64,000 nt of DNA from Carnegiea gigantea (GCA_029747015.1 JAKOGI010001350.1:2501-66500); one strand, 5' to 3'. Positions 32,204 to 43,598 are shown, counted from the first letter of the stretch. The notes: generated by a model not told the origin, from the sequence alone. Numbers and translations are program-made.

Positions 32204-32802
32204 TAGGGGTGAGCAATAGATTGGGCTGGGTTGGACTAAGCCAGCCCATTAACTAAACGGGCTGGACCGGGTTAAGTACTTTTATTAATGGGCAGGTCTG
32301 GATTATGGGCCAAATGAACCCAACTCACCCATGGCCCGTCCAATACCACCTAATGAGTGTTTTTGGTGAGTTAATTTTTTAACTAATATCTTTGTAATTT
32401 TTCAACTAAACAAAACTAATCCAAATTCAAAGTTAGAAAATACACAATCAAGCTAATAAACGGGTCGGGTCAGGTCGGTCCATGGGTGACCCGCTTTGGG
32501 CCTGTTTAAAAACGGAATAAATTTGTGCGAAACAACGGTGTATAATAATTATTGTTATGTACAAAGTACTATTAATGAGTTTAATTAATTAGAACATGTA
32601 AATTAGTGTATCAATTAGGTTAAAAAAATAATAGGTCATTAAACGGACCGTTAATGGACTAGCCCAATCCAGCTCATTAATATGTCTTAATAGACTAGCC
32701 CATTATTGGCCCAATTCATTATTGACCCGGCCCTTTATTAGCCCTGTTTTAAATGGGCCGATCGATTAGCCCAATGGATATCCGGTCCGTTGCCCACCCC
32801 TA
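32204..32802. mobile_element. hAT-type MITE with perfect 8-bp TSD
   Basis: 599 bp with terminal inverted repeats TAGGGGTGAGCAA (left) and TAGGGGTGGGCAA (right, read on the minus strand). It is flanked by CCTAAAAC on both sides (32196-32203 and 32803-32810). Subterminal sequence is rich in GGGC/GCCC motifs such as GGGCTGG and GGCCCAA. No coding capacity. An 8-bp TSD with this TIR type points to hAT. It sits in the LINE RT region, and LINE sequence is continuous across it. Confidence 0.93.
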
Positions 32803-33099
32803 CCTAAAACCCTCCATTGTAGGTTAAGGAGAATCCTATCAGCCTTAGCTCATATTCCTGCTTCTAGATGCTTCGGTAAAAGGGTGCTCTTATTTATACC
32901 ACTAGACCTAAGCCTTCTTATCATCACGACATTGCGAAATTTAAGGAGAAACTGGCCCATTCGCAAACTAAGTTCATTAACCTAGCAGGGAGGGCCACCC
33001 TTATTAAATTCATCCTTACCTGTGTTCCTTTGTATAATATGCAAACTTCCTTACTCCCTAAGAAGATGATGGATGAAATGCAAATTACTATCAAGAAAC
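32803..33099 (+). pseudogene. LINE ORF2 segment after RT
   Basis: Short stretches in shifting frames (RILSALAHIPASRC, then INLAGRATLIKFILTCVPLY and MQITIKKLL) match the thumb and downstream region of plant LINE ORF2, including the usual RATLIK-like block. Ends at the TRIM TSD. Confidence 0.8.
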
Positions 33100-33714
33100 T
33101 GTTAGGAAATTAGAGCGGTAATAATAGCGGAAGCGATAGGATGAAACAGATATTCAAAAATTCAAACCAGAATAACAGGAACAAAACAGCGACACACAAG
33201 ATTTACGTGGAAACCCAAAACGGGAGAAAACCACGGGCGGCAACGCCGACACAAAATCCACTATCATATGAGTTAGTACAGAACGATCTCATTCCCAATA
33301 CAGAGATCAACAACAAGAGAGACACAGATCTCAAACACCCAAAAAAGAGATCAATTACAACGAAAATCTCTCAATACTAACTCCCAACAAAAAGTGGAAT
33401 AGAAAAGGGAATTGCCCACAGGCACTCCCAAGTTGCACCGCATCAAACAAGGTTAAACAACCTAGTATTTATAGGGAAGCTCCACAGGTACCAAGGGTTC
33501 AATCCTAACCGCAAACATATGTCTTGGCCACCAATCATCAACTTTCCAAAAAAGGAAAAATCTTCAACTCAAAGTATGGAAATAATATAATTTCCATAAT
33601 ACAGAAGATCTCAAATACACAACATGATCTTGGATGCCAAGAAATAATCTCACAAAAGGAAATAACTTTATTTATTTCCAAAACCGGTAAAGGAATTTGG
33701 GACAAATCCCAACA
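33100..33714 (-). repeat. TRIM LTR 1 (3' outer LTR)
   Basis: 615 bp TGTTAGGAAA...CCCAACA. Its left end matches LTR 3 (TGTTAGGAAATTAGAGC) and not LTR 2. Confidence 0.93.
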
Positions 33715-33962
33715 AACTCCACCTTGGACCAAATTCCTCATCTGTCAACGATCCACGCCTCTTCTTTTGGTCTGCTGCCCATTGTTCGTCAGTTATCTTC
33801 TCGGGTTTTACGTGAGGTTCCTTCAGAACCTTCCACAACCGTGCTGAATGAGAACTGCTCTCATCTGCACCTTCCAGAGATTAAAACTAATCTCCCCATC
33901 GAATTTCTGAATATCTACCTTCATGATAGAAGACATCCTATAACCAGAGCTCTGATACCACT
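33715..33962 (-). pseudogene. TRIM internal part 1: copia gag start
   Basis: 248 bp. The minus-strand frame begins MSSIMKVDIQKFDGEISFN, then LWKVQMRAVLIQHG, the N-terminal start of a copia gag, and breaks soon after through a one-base deletion relative to part 2. Primer site 33949-33960. Confidence 0.85.
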
Positions 33963-34592
33963 TGTTAGGATTAATATCAGAATAACAGTATAGCGGAAGC
34001 GATAGGATGCAATAGAAAATCAGAAATTCAACCAATCACAAACAACAAAACAATAGGAAGAGAACAAGAACACAGGAATTTAACGTGGAAACCCAAAACG
34101 GGAGAAAACCACGGGCGGCAACACCGACACAAAATCCACTATCATATGAGTTAGTACAGAACGATCTCATTCCCAATACAGAGATCAACAACAAGAGAGA
34201 TACAAATCTCAAACACCCAAGAAAGAGATCAATTACAACGAAAATCTCTCAATACTAACTCCCAACAAAAAGTGGAATAGAAAAGGGAATTGCCCACAGG
34301 CACTCCCAAGTTGCACCACATCAAACAAGGTTAAACAACCTAGTATTTATAGGGAAGCCCCGCAGGTACCAAGGGTTCAATCCTAGCCGCAAACATATGT
34401 CTTGGCCACCAACCATCAACTTTCCAAAAAAGGAAAAATTTTCAACCCAAAGTATGGAAATAATATAATTTCCATAATACAGAAGATCTCAAACACACAA
34501 CATGATCTTGGATGCCAAGAAATAATCTCACAAAAGGAAGTAACTTTATTTATTTCCAAAACTGGCAAAGGAATTTAGGACAAATCCCAACA
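33963..34592 (-). repeat. TRIM LTR 2 (middle, chimeric)
   Basis: 630 bp. The right-hand 500 bp are nearly the same as LTRs 1 and 3. The left 130 bp (TGTTAGGATTAATATCAGAA onward to about 34085) follow a different version of the family. Confidence 0.93.
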
Positions 34593-34841
34593 AACTCCAC
34601 CTTGGACCAAATTCCTTATCTGTCAACGATCCACGCCTCTTCTTTTGGTCTGCTGCCCATTGTTCGTCAGTTATCTTCTCGGGTTTTACGTGAGGTCCCT
34701 TCAGAACCTTCCACAACCCGTGCTGAATGAGAACTGCTCTCATCTGCACCTTACAGAGATTAAAACTAATCTCCCCATCGAATTTCTGAATATCTACCCT
34801 CATGATAGAAGACATCCTATAACCAGAGCTCTGATACCACT
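34593..34841 (-). pseudogene. TRIM internal part 2: copia gag start
   Basis: 249 bp. The minus-strand frame starts at 34815 (MSSIMRVDIQKFDGEISFN, then LCKVQMRAVLIQHGLWKVLK) and stays open through KITDEQWAADQKKR into the polypurine tract and LTR 2. It is about 70 residues of gag N-terminus, the rest of gag and all of pol being absent. Primer site 34828-34839. Confidence 0.85.
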
Positions 34842-35458
34842 TGTTAGGAAATTAGAGCAAGCTAATAGCAGCGGAAACGATAGGATAAAACAGATATTCA
34901 GAAATTCAAACCAGAATAACAGGAACAAAACAGCGACACACAAGATTTACGTGGAAACCCAAAACGGGAGAAAACCATGGGCGGCAACACCGACACAAAA
35001 TCCACTATCATATGAGTTAGTACAGAACGATCTCATTCCCAATATAGAGATCAACAACAAGAGAGACACAGATCTCAAACACCCAAGAAAGAGATCAATT
35101 ACAACGAAAATATCTCAATACTAACTCCCAACAAAAAGTGGAATAGAAAAGGGAATTGCCCACAGGCACTCCCAAGTTGCACCGCATCAAATAAGGTTAA
35201 ACAACCTAGTATTTATAGGGAAGCCCCACAGGTACCAAAGGTTCAATCCTAGCCGCAAACATATGTCTTGGCCACCAACCATCAACTTTCCAAAAAAGGA
35301 AAAATCTTCAACGCAAAGTATGGAAATAATATAATTCCCATAATACAGAAGATCTCAAACACACAACATGATCTTGGATGCCAAGAAATAATCTCACAAA
35401 AGGAAATAACTTTATTTATTTCCAAAACCGGCAAAGGAATTTGGGACAAATCCCAACA
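34842..35458 (-). repeat. TRIM LTR 3 (5' outer LTR)
   Basis: 617 bp TGTTAGGAAA...CCCAACA, followed by TSD GAAAC. Confidence 0.93.
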
Positions 35459-37346
35459 GAAACTTTTATAGAATAGAGCAGAGGATAAGCACTATATGCC
35501 AAGGGTTCCGTGGGAGCATGCCAAGAAGGCCAGAAGGGTATAAGCAAGGGTGGATTAGGAATTAGATGCCTTCATACTTTCAACAAAGGCTTTACGGCTA
35601 TACTCTTATGGAAAGTCATCCAAAACGAAGATGTGTTGTGGGTTAAGATAATGAGAAGGAAATATATGGACACAGACCAATTGGAATTCCTTCAGGCCAA
35701 ACCAAGTCACTCTCCTACTTGGAAAATGATGATCAAATGCAAAGACCTCATAACTAGCAATGTAAGAAGAAGAGTTGGAAATGGATATACGACTTCCCTT
35801 TGGTTCGATAAGTGAACACCTAAAGGCCCCCTTTATCTACAAGAAGGTGTCTCCTCCCCTAAGAACTTAGAACACTTAAGGGTAAGTTCTACAATTAAAA
35901 ATAGAGACTGAGATACTAATGGGATTAGTAAACGGATCACTTATAATACGTTTCTCGATATTGAATCTGTTGACCCTCTTGAAGAAAATGATATATACTC
36001 TTATTTAGAATTTGTCAAGAAAGGACCGTTTAGTAAGCCTTTATAGATCTTTAATACCCCGCTCTACTTGGGCCGCTCCCCCCTCCCCCCCCAAAATAAA
36101 TCGGAAAAACTTATGGAGGAATAAAATACAATTTACAATAAAAACTCTGGCTTGTTGTGTGGTTAATGAAGGGCTACCTGTGGCCTCTAGATTATCCAGG
36201 GATTAATAATTTGGATCCTAGATGCCCTCTTGGCTGGTTTCTTAATGAGACACATTTGCATCTTTTTAGAGATTGTCCTCTAGCTAGTGCAATTGGGGTA
36301 AAAATTTTTGATCAAAATAATGACAATTTGAGTAATAATTTTTTTATTATAGAATGGATGGATTGACTAATTCTTAACCTTGATCGGAATGATAAATGGG
36401 TCAGTAAGTTTTTAATTATAATGTGGGCCTCATGAAATTATAGAAGCAAATACCTTTTTGATGATGTATGTCGAAGACCTAAACCTTTTTGGAATAATAT
36501 TATGCATGAGTTTAGACATACTAACATGATGACGAGTTCTCAGGGCCCTGATTACTTGAAAAACACTCTAGTTATTCTTTGGAAGGCACCTACTGAGACT
36601 CACTTCAAATTGAACATTGGCTACTAGTGGAATGATGAGAAGGAAATCTATACATCTACAGGAGTCATCCTAAAAACACGCCATCACTGGTTCTGGGGAA
36701 TCACCATGGTGGTCTATGACCATGATAAGGTCATGGCCATGGTGGACAGTCTTCATGAAAGCCTGAGGAAAGCTTGAGACTATAGCATACCAAAGCTTTA
36801 AGTTCATATAGAAGAGGAGGCAATCAATATGTGGAGGGTGAATCAAGCAACTCGGGACCAATAGCTAATCTAGTAACAAGGATAAAGCACTAGATACGAA
36901 GGAGTTGGACAGTTTGTATTTATCATGTATTGAAACAAGTTAATTTGGCTGCAAATGTTCTTGTCATGACCAACAACAAGGACCAAATGGAGCAAATGGT
37001 AGCTCCCACACTCACACCCTTGCAGATTAGGTGGGTAATTCAAGCTAATGAAGAAGCTTTGAAGATTAATGATAAGATTTAGTAGGTGTTAAGCAAAATC
37101 AATTGTGGAAACACCAAGCCGTAGATCTGAACTAACGAAGCAATTTTTTAGTCATCCAACTAGCTTATTAATGGTTATTTTGGGATGCATAAATGCTAAC
37201 TTATGGTAGGCTAGGGGTGGTTTTGATAGCTTGCCACTAAGCATATATGGTGGACAAGCAGTAGGCTGTCATTTCAGGGGATGTATCATTGACATTTTAT
37301 TTCTAAAATATTTACTGTTTTCACCCCCCCCAAAAAAAACAAAAAA
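35459..37346 (+). pseudogene. LINE ORF2 C-terminal part with RNase H and 3' end
   Basis: 35510-35815 encodes KGISKGGLGIRCLHTFNKGF, then LLWKVIQNEDVLWVKIMRRK and WKMMIKCKDLI, the conserved block after RT in plant LINEs. 36180-36300 carries ETHLHLFRDCPLAS, the zf-RVT-like part. 36600-36900 carries an RNase H (THFKLNIGY, VHIEEEAINMWRV), with the final VLKQVNLAANVL near 36930. The 3' part ends in CCCCCCCCAAAAAAAACAAAAAAG (37327-37346 region), a likely poly(A) tail. Stops throughout. Confidence 0.8.
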
Positions 37347-37863
37347 GAAAGTGGTAAAGGCTGATTATAATAGTATGTTGCTTACATTGGCAAAATTATA
37401 GATGCATTGATTGACTTTGGGGCAACACAAATAGAAATAGCAGGTTTACCCAATAATGCTCTATCACAAAATTCAGTATTAATTATCATTTAAATAAGTT
37501 CATAGGTTTGTCAGAGGGATAACAATTATTTTGGGGACACATTCGGATACAAGCTGCTAAGGTTAAATGATGCTGTGTCGTGCATGCTTTAAACTTGTAC
37601 TGCATATAATTTGTTTTAAAATTTTAACTAAAATATTTTTAGAAATAGTATAATTAATTTTATAACTTAAATTTTTAGAAACAATAATAGTAAGATATCC
37701 ATAATTTATTTTCATTTTTTCTTTGTTGAAGTAGTTGAAAAAATACTACTTATTATGATGTTTTTAAATCACATATTGTTTAAATTTTTATTTTTAAATA
37801 AAATCTTAATAAATACTAAACAGAATATGTGTTACAATTGCCATATTCGAACTCACTTATATA
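37347..37863. other. AT-rich intergenic sequence
   Basis: About 75% AT by inspection, no open frame or repeat end recognised. Confidence 0.5.
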
Positions 37864-37990
<127 letters not shown>

Positions 37991-38169
37991 CAGGCAATCA
38001 AAGCTATCTTCCACCACATTACGGAAGTATTATCAATCAATATGCACATAACCCGTATATGCAAAAGGCCGTAGGAGCTACGACAAAAAGAGACACCAAC
38101 AGGTAAGAAATTGAAATCGATTACATGTTATATTATTAATTCCTAATCACCAACATCATCGGCGGCAGC

Positions 38170-38633
38170 CATGGGGGAGCCATGAAAGGGCAAGGGGGTC
38201 AATTGACCCACCAGTTTTTCGAGGGAAAAAAAAATTAAATGTGAAATATTATGATGAAAACAAATAGATATAAATTAATTAGTTCCTAAATACTTCACAA
38301 AAATGTACATAGTAGAGTGATTTGTTGCTTGTTCTCAGTGTCAAATGTTATGGGTTCAACTCCTCATGTTGTCTTGTACATATTTTTCTTTTGAATTTTT
38401 GCAGGTACCCTTAAGTTTCTTTTAATTTTGTTCGTTGTACTTATTTTGAGATTAATTTTTTAAAAAGCCTGTCGAACGATAATATTATTCTTTACTTTCA
38501 AAACATAAAATCTTGTCGATTACAACTTTCTTGAATGTATTAGCTACGCACTTTATTTTTAAAATTATTGAAGTTTATATCATATGTATTATTAATCTCG
38601 TCCCCCTTGCTTTGAATTCTGGCTCCGCCCTTG
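38170..38633. mobile_element. hAT-type MITE
   Basis: 464 bp. The left end CATGGGGGAGCC and the minus-strand reading of the right end CAAGGGCGGAGCC form imperfect inverted repeats, continued inward by GGGCAAGGGGGTC and GCAAGGGGGACG. Flanks GCGGCAGC (38162-38169) and GTGGCAGC (38634-38641) match at 7 of 8 bases. The GGCTCCGCC end is a common plant hAT MITE type. No coding. Confidence 0.8.
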
Positions 38634-38641
38634 GTGGCAGC

Positions 38642-41117
38642 AATTTAATAATACTAGCTGATACTTATATAACCTATTACAAGCTCAATTCTACCAAAAT
38701 CCTGAAGTAGCTGTAATATTAATATTAAACACCCACCAAAACAAACCCCAAATTTCTAAGGAAAAAACAAATGTGATCTCTAACCGGTAACCACCCAAAA
38801 TAATTATGTGAAAATCTCTCCCTAGTGAGTTAGTTCATCGTCACGATGTGGCCTAGCCAGGTTGGGCATGAGGCCCATCATCGGCCCATACCGACTGTGG
38901 GGCCCAAATACAAATGACTGATGAGCCCTGCCCTGATGGCGATGATGACAACTAATAATAAATCAAAGTTAGCTTGGAATTCTGTACCGCTGAGCGACCC
39001 CACGTTACGGCCCATATTCCCCTGGCGCCCAACCCAAATTCAGTGGTCCCTCATGTGAAGGGTCTATAATCTCAAAGGCTTCCTTGCCAATTTTTCTACG
39101 ACATTTGAATCGTTTTATTTTCCTGCTCAGAACAATTACCATAATGGTAAGATGGTGATCAAGGCGGTGATCGCAGCAGCGATCAACTGTAAACACAACA
39201 CTTGTGAGTCTGGCATGGATGCATCCTCCATGGCACCTTCATACACCATCGTGCTGTTAAAGACAGCCGGTACATCTGATGATGAAGCCCCCTGCTCCTC
39301 CGATGATGATGCCTTTTGGCTGTCACATAATCGTGAGCAACCATAAGTAAATATTCATAAATTATTATTAATGCAATGAGATAAAATAGCAAAAAGGCCT
39401 ACGTATATTACAATCTCAATAATCCATGTATACATCTTTATGTACTATGTATGTCCATTAATCCTGCGATCACAACCTCATTTGGATAATTGTGAGCATC
39501 TTTCCTCATAATCATTACTAATATTAAGAAATTAGTAATACTAGACACATCAGCAATTTTTAAGGAAAAAATTATTAGTATTTAGACACGATCCAACGGC
39601 TAATAGCTGCTTGGGAATTTCGGAGATATGTTGGGGAATTGTGCGTCTCTGCACTAATTTTTAGGAAGCCAATTATCAGCGCCTCAAACAGAACACAAAC
39701 TGATAGCCGACATACTGAAATGACGCTTATACCCATGCAAGGATGCCCAGATATTTCACAAAAGGCCACCAGCATTTTAGGAAATCCAAGAAAGTGGATT
39801 CAAGCCGGCACAGTGATAAGTGGCGAATGAGTTACCGACAAGCATACAGAAGTACAGCTGAAGATTGAAGAGAGGTAAAAATTCACTGTTTCCAATTTTC
39901 TTTAAAAAAAAGGAAATTATCCGATAAAATTTTTGCTGTTGCCAACGTTCAAATTTGTCAGCTACATCATCCTTAGATCTGTACAGTGTATGTACACAAC
40001 AGCAGCACCAAAAACTGCCTAAATTCGTTTTTTTCCCCTTTTTAATCGGATGTGGTACATGATATGTATCAAATCAGACTAATTAATTGAACATCGACAT
40101 AAAGTTGTGCAAAGTAGGAAGAACTTTTGGCTTGAAAGAGTGAAATGCAAGACGCTAGATGCAACCTCTATAATTATGAAAAGCAGGAATCTGGTTGGTA
40201 AAATGAAGAAATCGATGACATCCAGGAGTAAAGTTCAAGCAAAATGGGCAATTGGTGTAGGTCCTATGTCCACTTCATGAAGCTGACACTCACAACAACC
40301 GTATGCTTTTAGTGCCTCAAAAAGACGGGAACTTACAACTTACACCAACCTGTAATACCTTGCTCAGCTGGGAAATTTGCGTTTTTAGCTGGGTTTGCAT
40401 CGTGTCCGACTTAATTTCTGTTAAATTCCGTTCATCAATTACTAAAAGATAACTGTGTCTCCCCTGATGATGGGCTTATCTTATCTGAATCATCAAAGCA
40501 GTTAAAAAAAATTGCTTCGCTAAGATAGGTATATATTCTGGAAAGATTTGTAAGAGATGATCATATGAATTTTAGCAATAGGCTGCCTACATATCAGATG
40601 GGCATGTGCGACCTAATAATGCTTTTCCAAATTTGATATATACTTCCCGGCACTACACAGAAATAACTTATTACGCTTACAATTTTAATATGAATTCCGA
40701 ACTCTTTGGCTTTCTACAACTACAAAACAATTTTATCTTTAAATTGCTGACAACATAATTACATGGATAACCAGAACCCCACGATTAAATGCTTGGGAAG
40801 GCATCTCCAACTCGGAAATTATCTATTACTTTAGAAAATCCTTCATTTTAGAAAAGATTACAAATTAAATTCTTATACAAGACTATCCCGTATGACCAAA
40901 AAAAAAAAAAAAAAAACCCATCAAACGCTTGTATAGAGATAATATCTCATAATAATATTTGAAACTGTGTTGAATCACATAGACTCTATAGAAAGGTTGT
41001 TCTCATTAAACCTTGAACACCGTTAGAAACAAAAAAAATAAGTAAATTTGATAAACAAATCTAGATGTAGAGAGAAGTTGTATAGAATTTCCTAACTATC
41101 ACGGAATCAATTATAAT
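38642..41117. other. Intergenic region downstream of the thaumatin-like gene
   Basis: About 2.5 kb of moderately AT-rich sequence with no convincing gene, LTR or TIR. A 64-codon plus-strand frame (39152-39346, Ala-rich start, acidic Ser/Asp part) and a minus-strand frame (39575-39775) have no family resemblance and no clear promoter. A 19-bp A tract lies near 40898-40916. This is probably host low-copy DNA, including the 3' flank of the gene at 41118. Confidence 0.4.
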
Positions 41118-41993
41118 TTACCTGGTGTTAGGGGAAGGGCAAAAGGTGATGGTATAATCAGGGGAGCCTCCACAAGTGAAGGTGCTGCTTTTGTCGTCAA
41201 ACGCATAGCTGTAAGCGCGTGGGCATGCTTTCTTGAATACTGCCGAGTAGCTAGATGGCTTACACGTATCAGGCGACCCGTATTCGCCACTGCAACAGTA
41301 CTGCGGAGAGTTGAAAGCAGCACACGCGCTCCTACACGCGACTGCGCGCCTACCACCACCATCCTCATCGCTCATGACGCGCAGGTCCGACGGGCAGTAG
41401 CCGTTGAGGTCACCAACGCACCCAGTTATAGAGCAGTTGGGCCCACCACCACCCCGTGGTGTTACCGACAGTGGCAGGTTGTAGCCGTCCACAAGGCTGA
41501 TGTCATAGAAGTCCATCCCGCCGGCGCCGTCCAAGGTGAACTCGGCTAGAGTCGCCGGCGGCGTTGCGCCGGAACCGGAGCAGTCCATCTTCCCGGACCC
41601 ACAATCGCCGGTCTGGCAGGTGAATTTCCCCGTTGAAGTGTCGGTCAAGCAGAGGGTTCGACCCCAGAACCGGCCGGCCCAGCCGGATGGAATGTTGATG
41701 GCCCTAGACTCGCCTTTTTGGAGGGAGAATCCGGTGGTGCTCAGCTGCGAAACGCCGGCGTTTGAGAGAATTCCAGGCCATACTGTGTAGTCGCAGCTGT
41801 TTATTATTGTGAATGTCGCCGCCTCTCCTGCATGGCAAAATTAATTGACAATCAATTGATTTTCACATTTTATTTGGCAATTTTAATTTTGGGTCAAGAA
41901 TTGAAAAATGTTGGCGAGTTCGGAGTTGAATATGGTACCTGCAAATAGCTGGGAGAGAGAGAGGAGAGAGAAAATGAATGTAAGAGGGGCCAT
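41118..41993 (-). CDS. Thaumatin-like protein (PR-5 family), two exons
   Basis: Secreted pathogenesis-related type protein. Exon 1 runs 41993-41939, then a 111-bp GT-AG intron (41938-41828), then exon 2 41827-41118. Together they give 765 bp, 254 residues plus stop. A hydrophobic signal peptide (MAPLTFIFSLLSLSQLFA) covers residues 1-18. Mature start EAATFTIINSCDYTVWPG is a standard thaumatin start. The family signature GKFTCQTGDCGSGKMDC lies at about residues 85-101. All 16 cysteines (8 disulfides) are present. The acidic cleft residues of the REDDD set appear as Arg near GRFWGR, Glu in LAEFTLDG and Asp in FYDISLVDGYN and VGDLNGYC. The protein ends TITFCPSPNTR with no GPI or membrane tail. 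A TATA box is at 42133-42140. No lesion is seen. It is a typical small thaumatin-like protein. Antifungal or glucanase activity is known for some members but cannot be inferred here. Confidence 0.95.
41828..41938 (-). other. Intron of the thaumatin-like gene
   Basis: 111 bp, phase 1, splitting the Gly codon after the signal peptide. Donor CAG|GTACC, acceptor CCATGCAG|GAG. T-rich as usual for plant introns. The joined frame is open and fits the family, which supports the boundaries. Confidence 0.88.
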
Positions 41994-42132
41994 AAATGGT
42001 AGAAAATAATAATGATGCAAGAAGAAGAGAGGGAAATGTCAGGTTAGATTGACAAAGAGCAAACTCCCTTCTTCCTCTGCGTGGGAACTATGAAGAACAA
42101 AGACCGAGAAGAGCTTTGGGGGCCGGACAGGG

Positions 42133-42140
42133 TATTTATA
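42133..42140 (-). promoter_or_regulatory. TATA box of the thaumatin-like gene
   Basis: Minus strand TATAAATA within GCTATAAATACCC, 140 bp before the start codon, implying a leader of roughly 110 nt. Confidence 0.75.
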
Positions 42141-42141
42141 G

Positions 42142-42731
42142 CGTGCTAGCAATCGCCCGACGTGGAATGTTAGCACTAACTGTACCATTTTTTGCATATT
42201 CCTTTTTTTTTTGGCTTTGTTTTACCACGTAATAGTGCAACTTAAATGAGGAAAATGTTCAAAAATTGTTGGCCTAATTTATAATGGACCATAACGTTTT
42301 TGGGAATTGGAAGTGTTATTTTACGTGGGGCTGTGAAAAGATGGAAAAAAGGGAAATGACTTGCCTAATTTACCCTTATGCCAAGTGCCCACCTGGCTTG
42401 ACCCTATTCTGCTTTCCCCCACCCTTTCTTTGCTTCTTGTCGTCTCCGCCCTCCCTCTCTCTTTAGAACACAGAGACGCTCATTGAATGCAAACTTTTCT
42501 TTTTTTGGATAAAATTAATTACAAACTTATCAATTGACCATAAACTAAAATAATTACCATACATTATTGGATATAGAAGCGAACGATGTCTTGTATTCAA
42601 TTTATAAATTTGTTCTATTACAAAATTACTAAACTAAAAATTCTTTTACGATAATAGCATTAGAAATCATTCATTGGTTTATTTCAAACTGAAATCCTAT
42701 GATTAGTATAAAATTGAAATAATTAAGTAGG
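42142..42731. other. Upstream region of the thaumatin-like gene
   Basis: About 590 bp between the TATA box and a MITE. CGACGTGGAATG near 42158 has an ACGT core. A C/T-rich block lies at 42412-42465. No other gene is seen. A 60-codon plus-strand frame (42284-42466) has no family resemblance. Confidence 0.45.
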
Positions 42732-43598
42732 TAGAAGTGAGCATGGCCAAGTATGAATTTGTAGGATCAAAAGTTGGATCTGGTTCCAACCGACATCGGA
42801 CTCGGTTCCAGCCGAGTCCTAGAATTTGTAGCCAGTTGGGACCGGATCCGATTTTGGGTACCTGATTCCTAATTAATGTTTTTAATTTTTCTCTCATTTT
42901 ACCCAAAGAAAATAGGGAGAGGGAGGAATTGAAGAAAGTTGAAAATTCATATATGAAGTCAGATTCCTAAAAATCAAATTATAAGGTTAAATCAAATACG
43001 CAATTCGTAGTAAAGAAGATTCACGTGCTTTAAAGTAAACTCAAAGAATTGGAGACAATGCTAATTAGAAACCCACAAATCAAGATTACATAACAAAGGA
43101 GAAACCTAAAATTTATTTTTTAATTCACTTAAACTAGAGAGAGAAAGAATGGGAAACTATTAAAATAATATAAAAACAAATATTAGTAATCAACAAGACT
43201 CACTAGGAAAAGAACCAAAGCTTGAAGGAAGAAATCCATGATGGTTTAGATGTATAAAGGGTAAGTCGCGGATAACTTGAAAGCATAAAAGAAAACAGGT
43301 TAAACTATGGTAATTGGAAGTTGGGTCTTTGTACAAAAACACATAACTTGAGGAATAAGGGTTTAGTTTTTATATTTTTTCATTAAAATTCTTTAAATTT
43401 TGACCATGCATCGGTTACTGGGTCTGAGTCCGAGTCCGGCTCCAAAAATTTCAGGACGTAGTATTGAACCCAGTTATAACCAAGTCCAAAATTTTAAAAC
43501 CGATCCCGAAACTGATCTAATCGGATCGGGTCCATACCCGCGGGACCAAACCGATTCTGGATCTGAAATCGGATACCTAGTTTTTTTGCTCACCCCTA
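42732..43598. mobile_element. hAT-like MITE upstream of the thaumatin-like gene
   Basis: Ends TAGAAGTGAGCA and, on the minus strand, TAGGGGTGAGCAAAAAA form imperfect inverted repeats like those of the element at 32204. Subterminal regions are rich in CCGAGTCC/GGATCCGA/CGGATCGGGTCC motifs in opposite orientation at the two sides. Flanks TAAGTAGG and CAAGCAAG match at only 5 of 8 bases, so an old insertion. About 867 bp, no coding. Confidence 0.65.

Larger units (their letters stand above)
33100..35458 (-). mobile_element. Three-LTR copia TRIM (LTR-int-LTR-int-LTR), single TSD
   Basis: 2359 bp: three LTRs of 615-630 bp with two internal parts of about 250 bp. Each internal part has a minus-strand tRNA-Met primer site (GCTCTGATACCA on plus) at one end and a purine-rich AAGGTGGAGTT tract at the other. 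The 5-bp TSD GAAAC flanks the whole block (33095-33099, 35459-35463), so it behaves as one insertion. The outer LTRs resemble each other. The middle LTR has a different first 130 bp (plus-strand left end, U5 side). It is non-coding apart from a gag start and is a terminal-repeat-in-miniature type element. Confidence 0.95.

Noticed and set aside
39152..39346. Small gene, Ala-rich start and acidic end
   Set aside because: 64 codons, no signal peptide or family pattern I recognise, no TATA box at a suitable distance.
39575..39775. Small cysteine-containing minus-strand frame
   Set aside because: No family match and no promoter. Cysteine spacing does not fit known peptide families.
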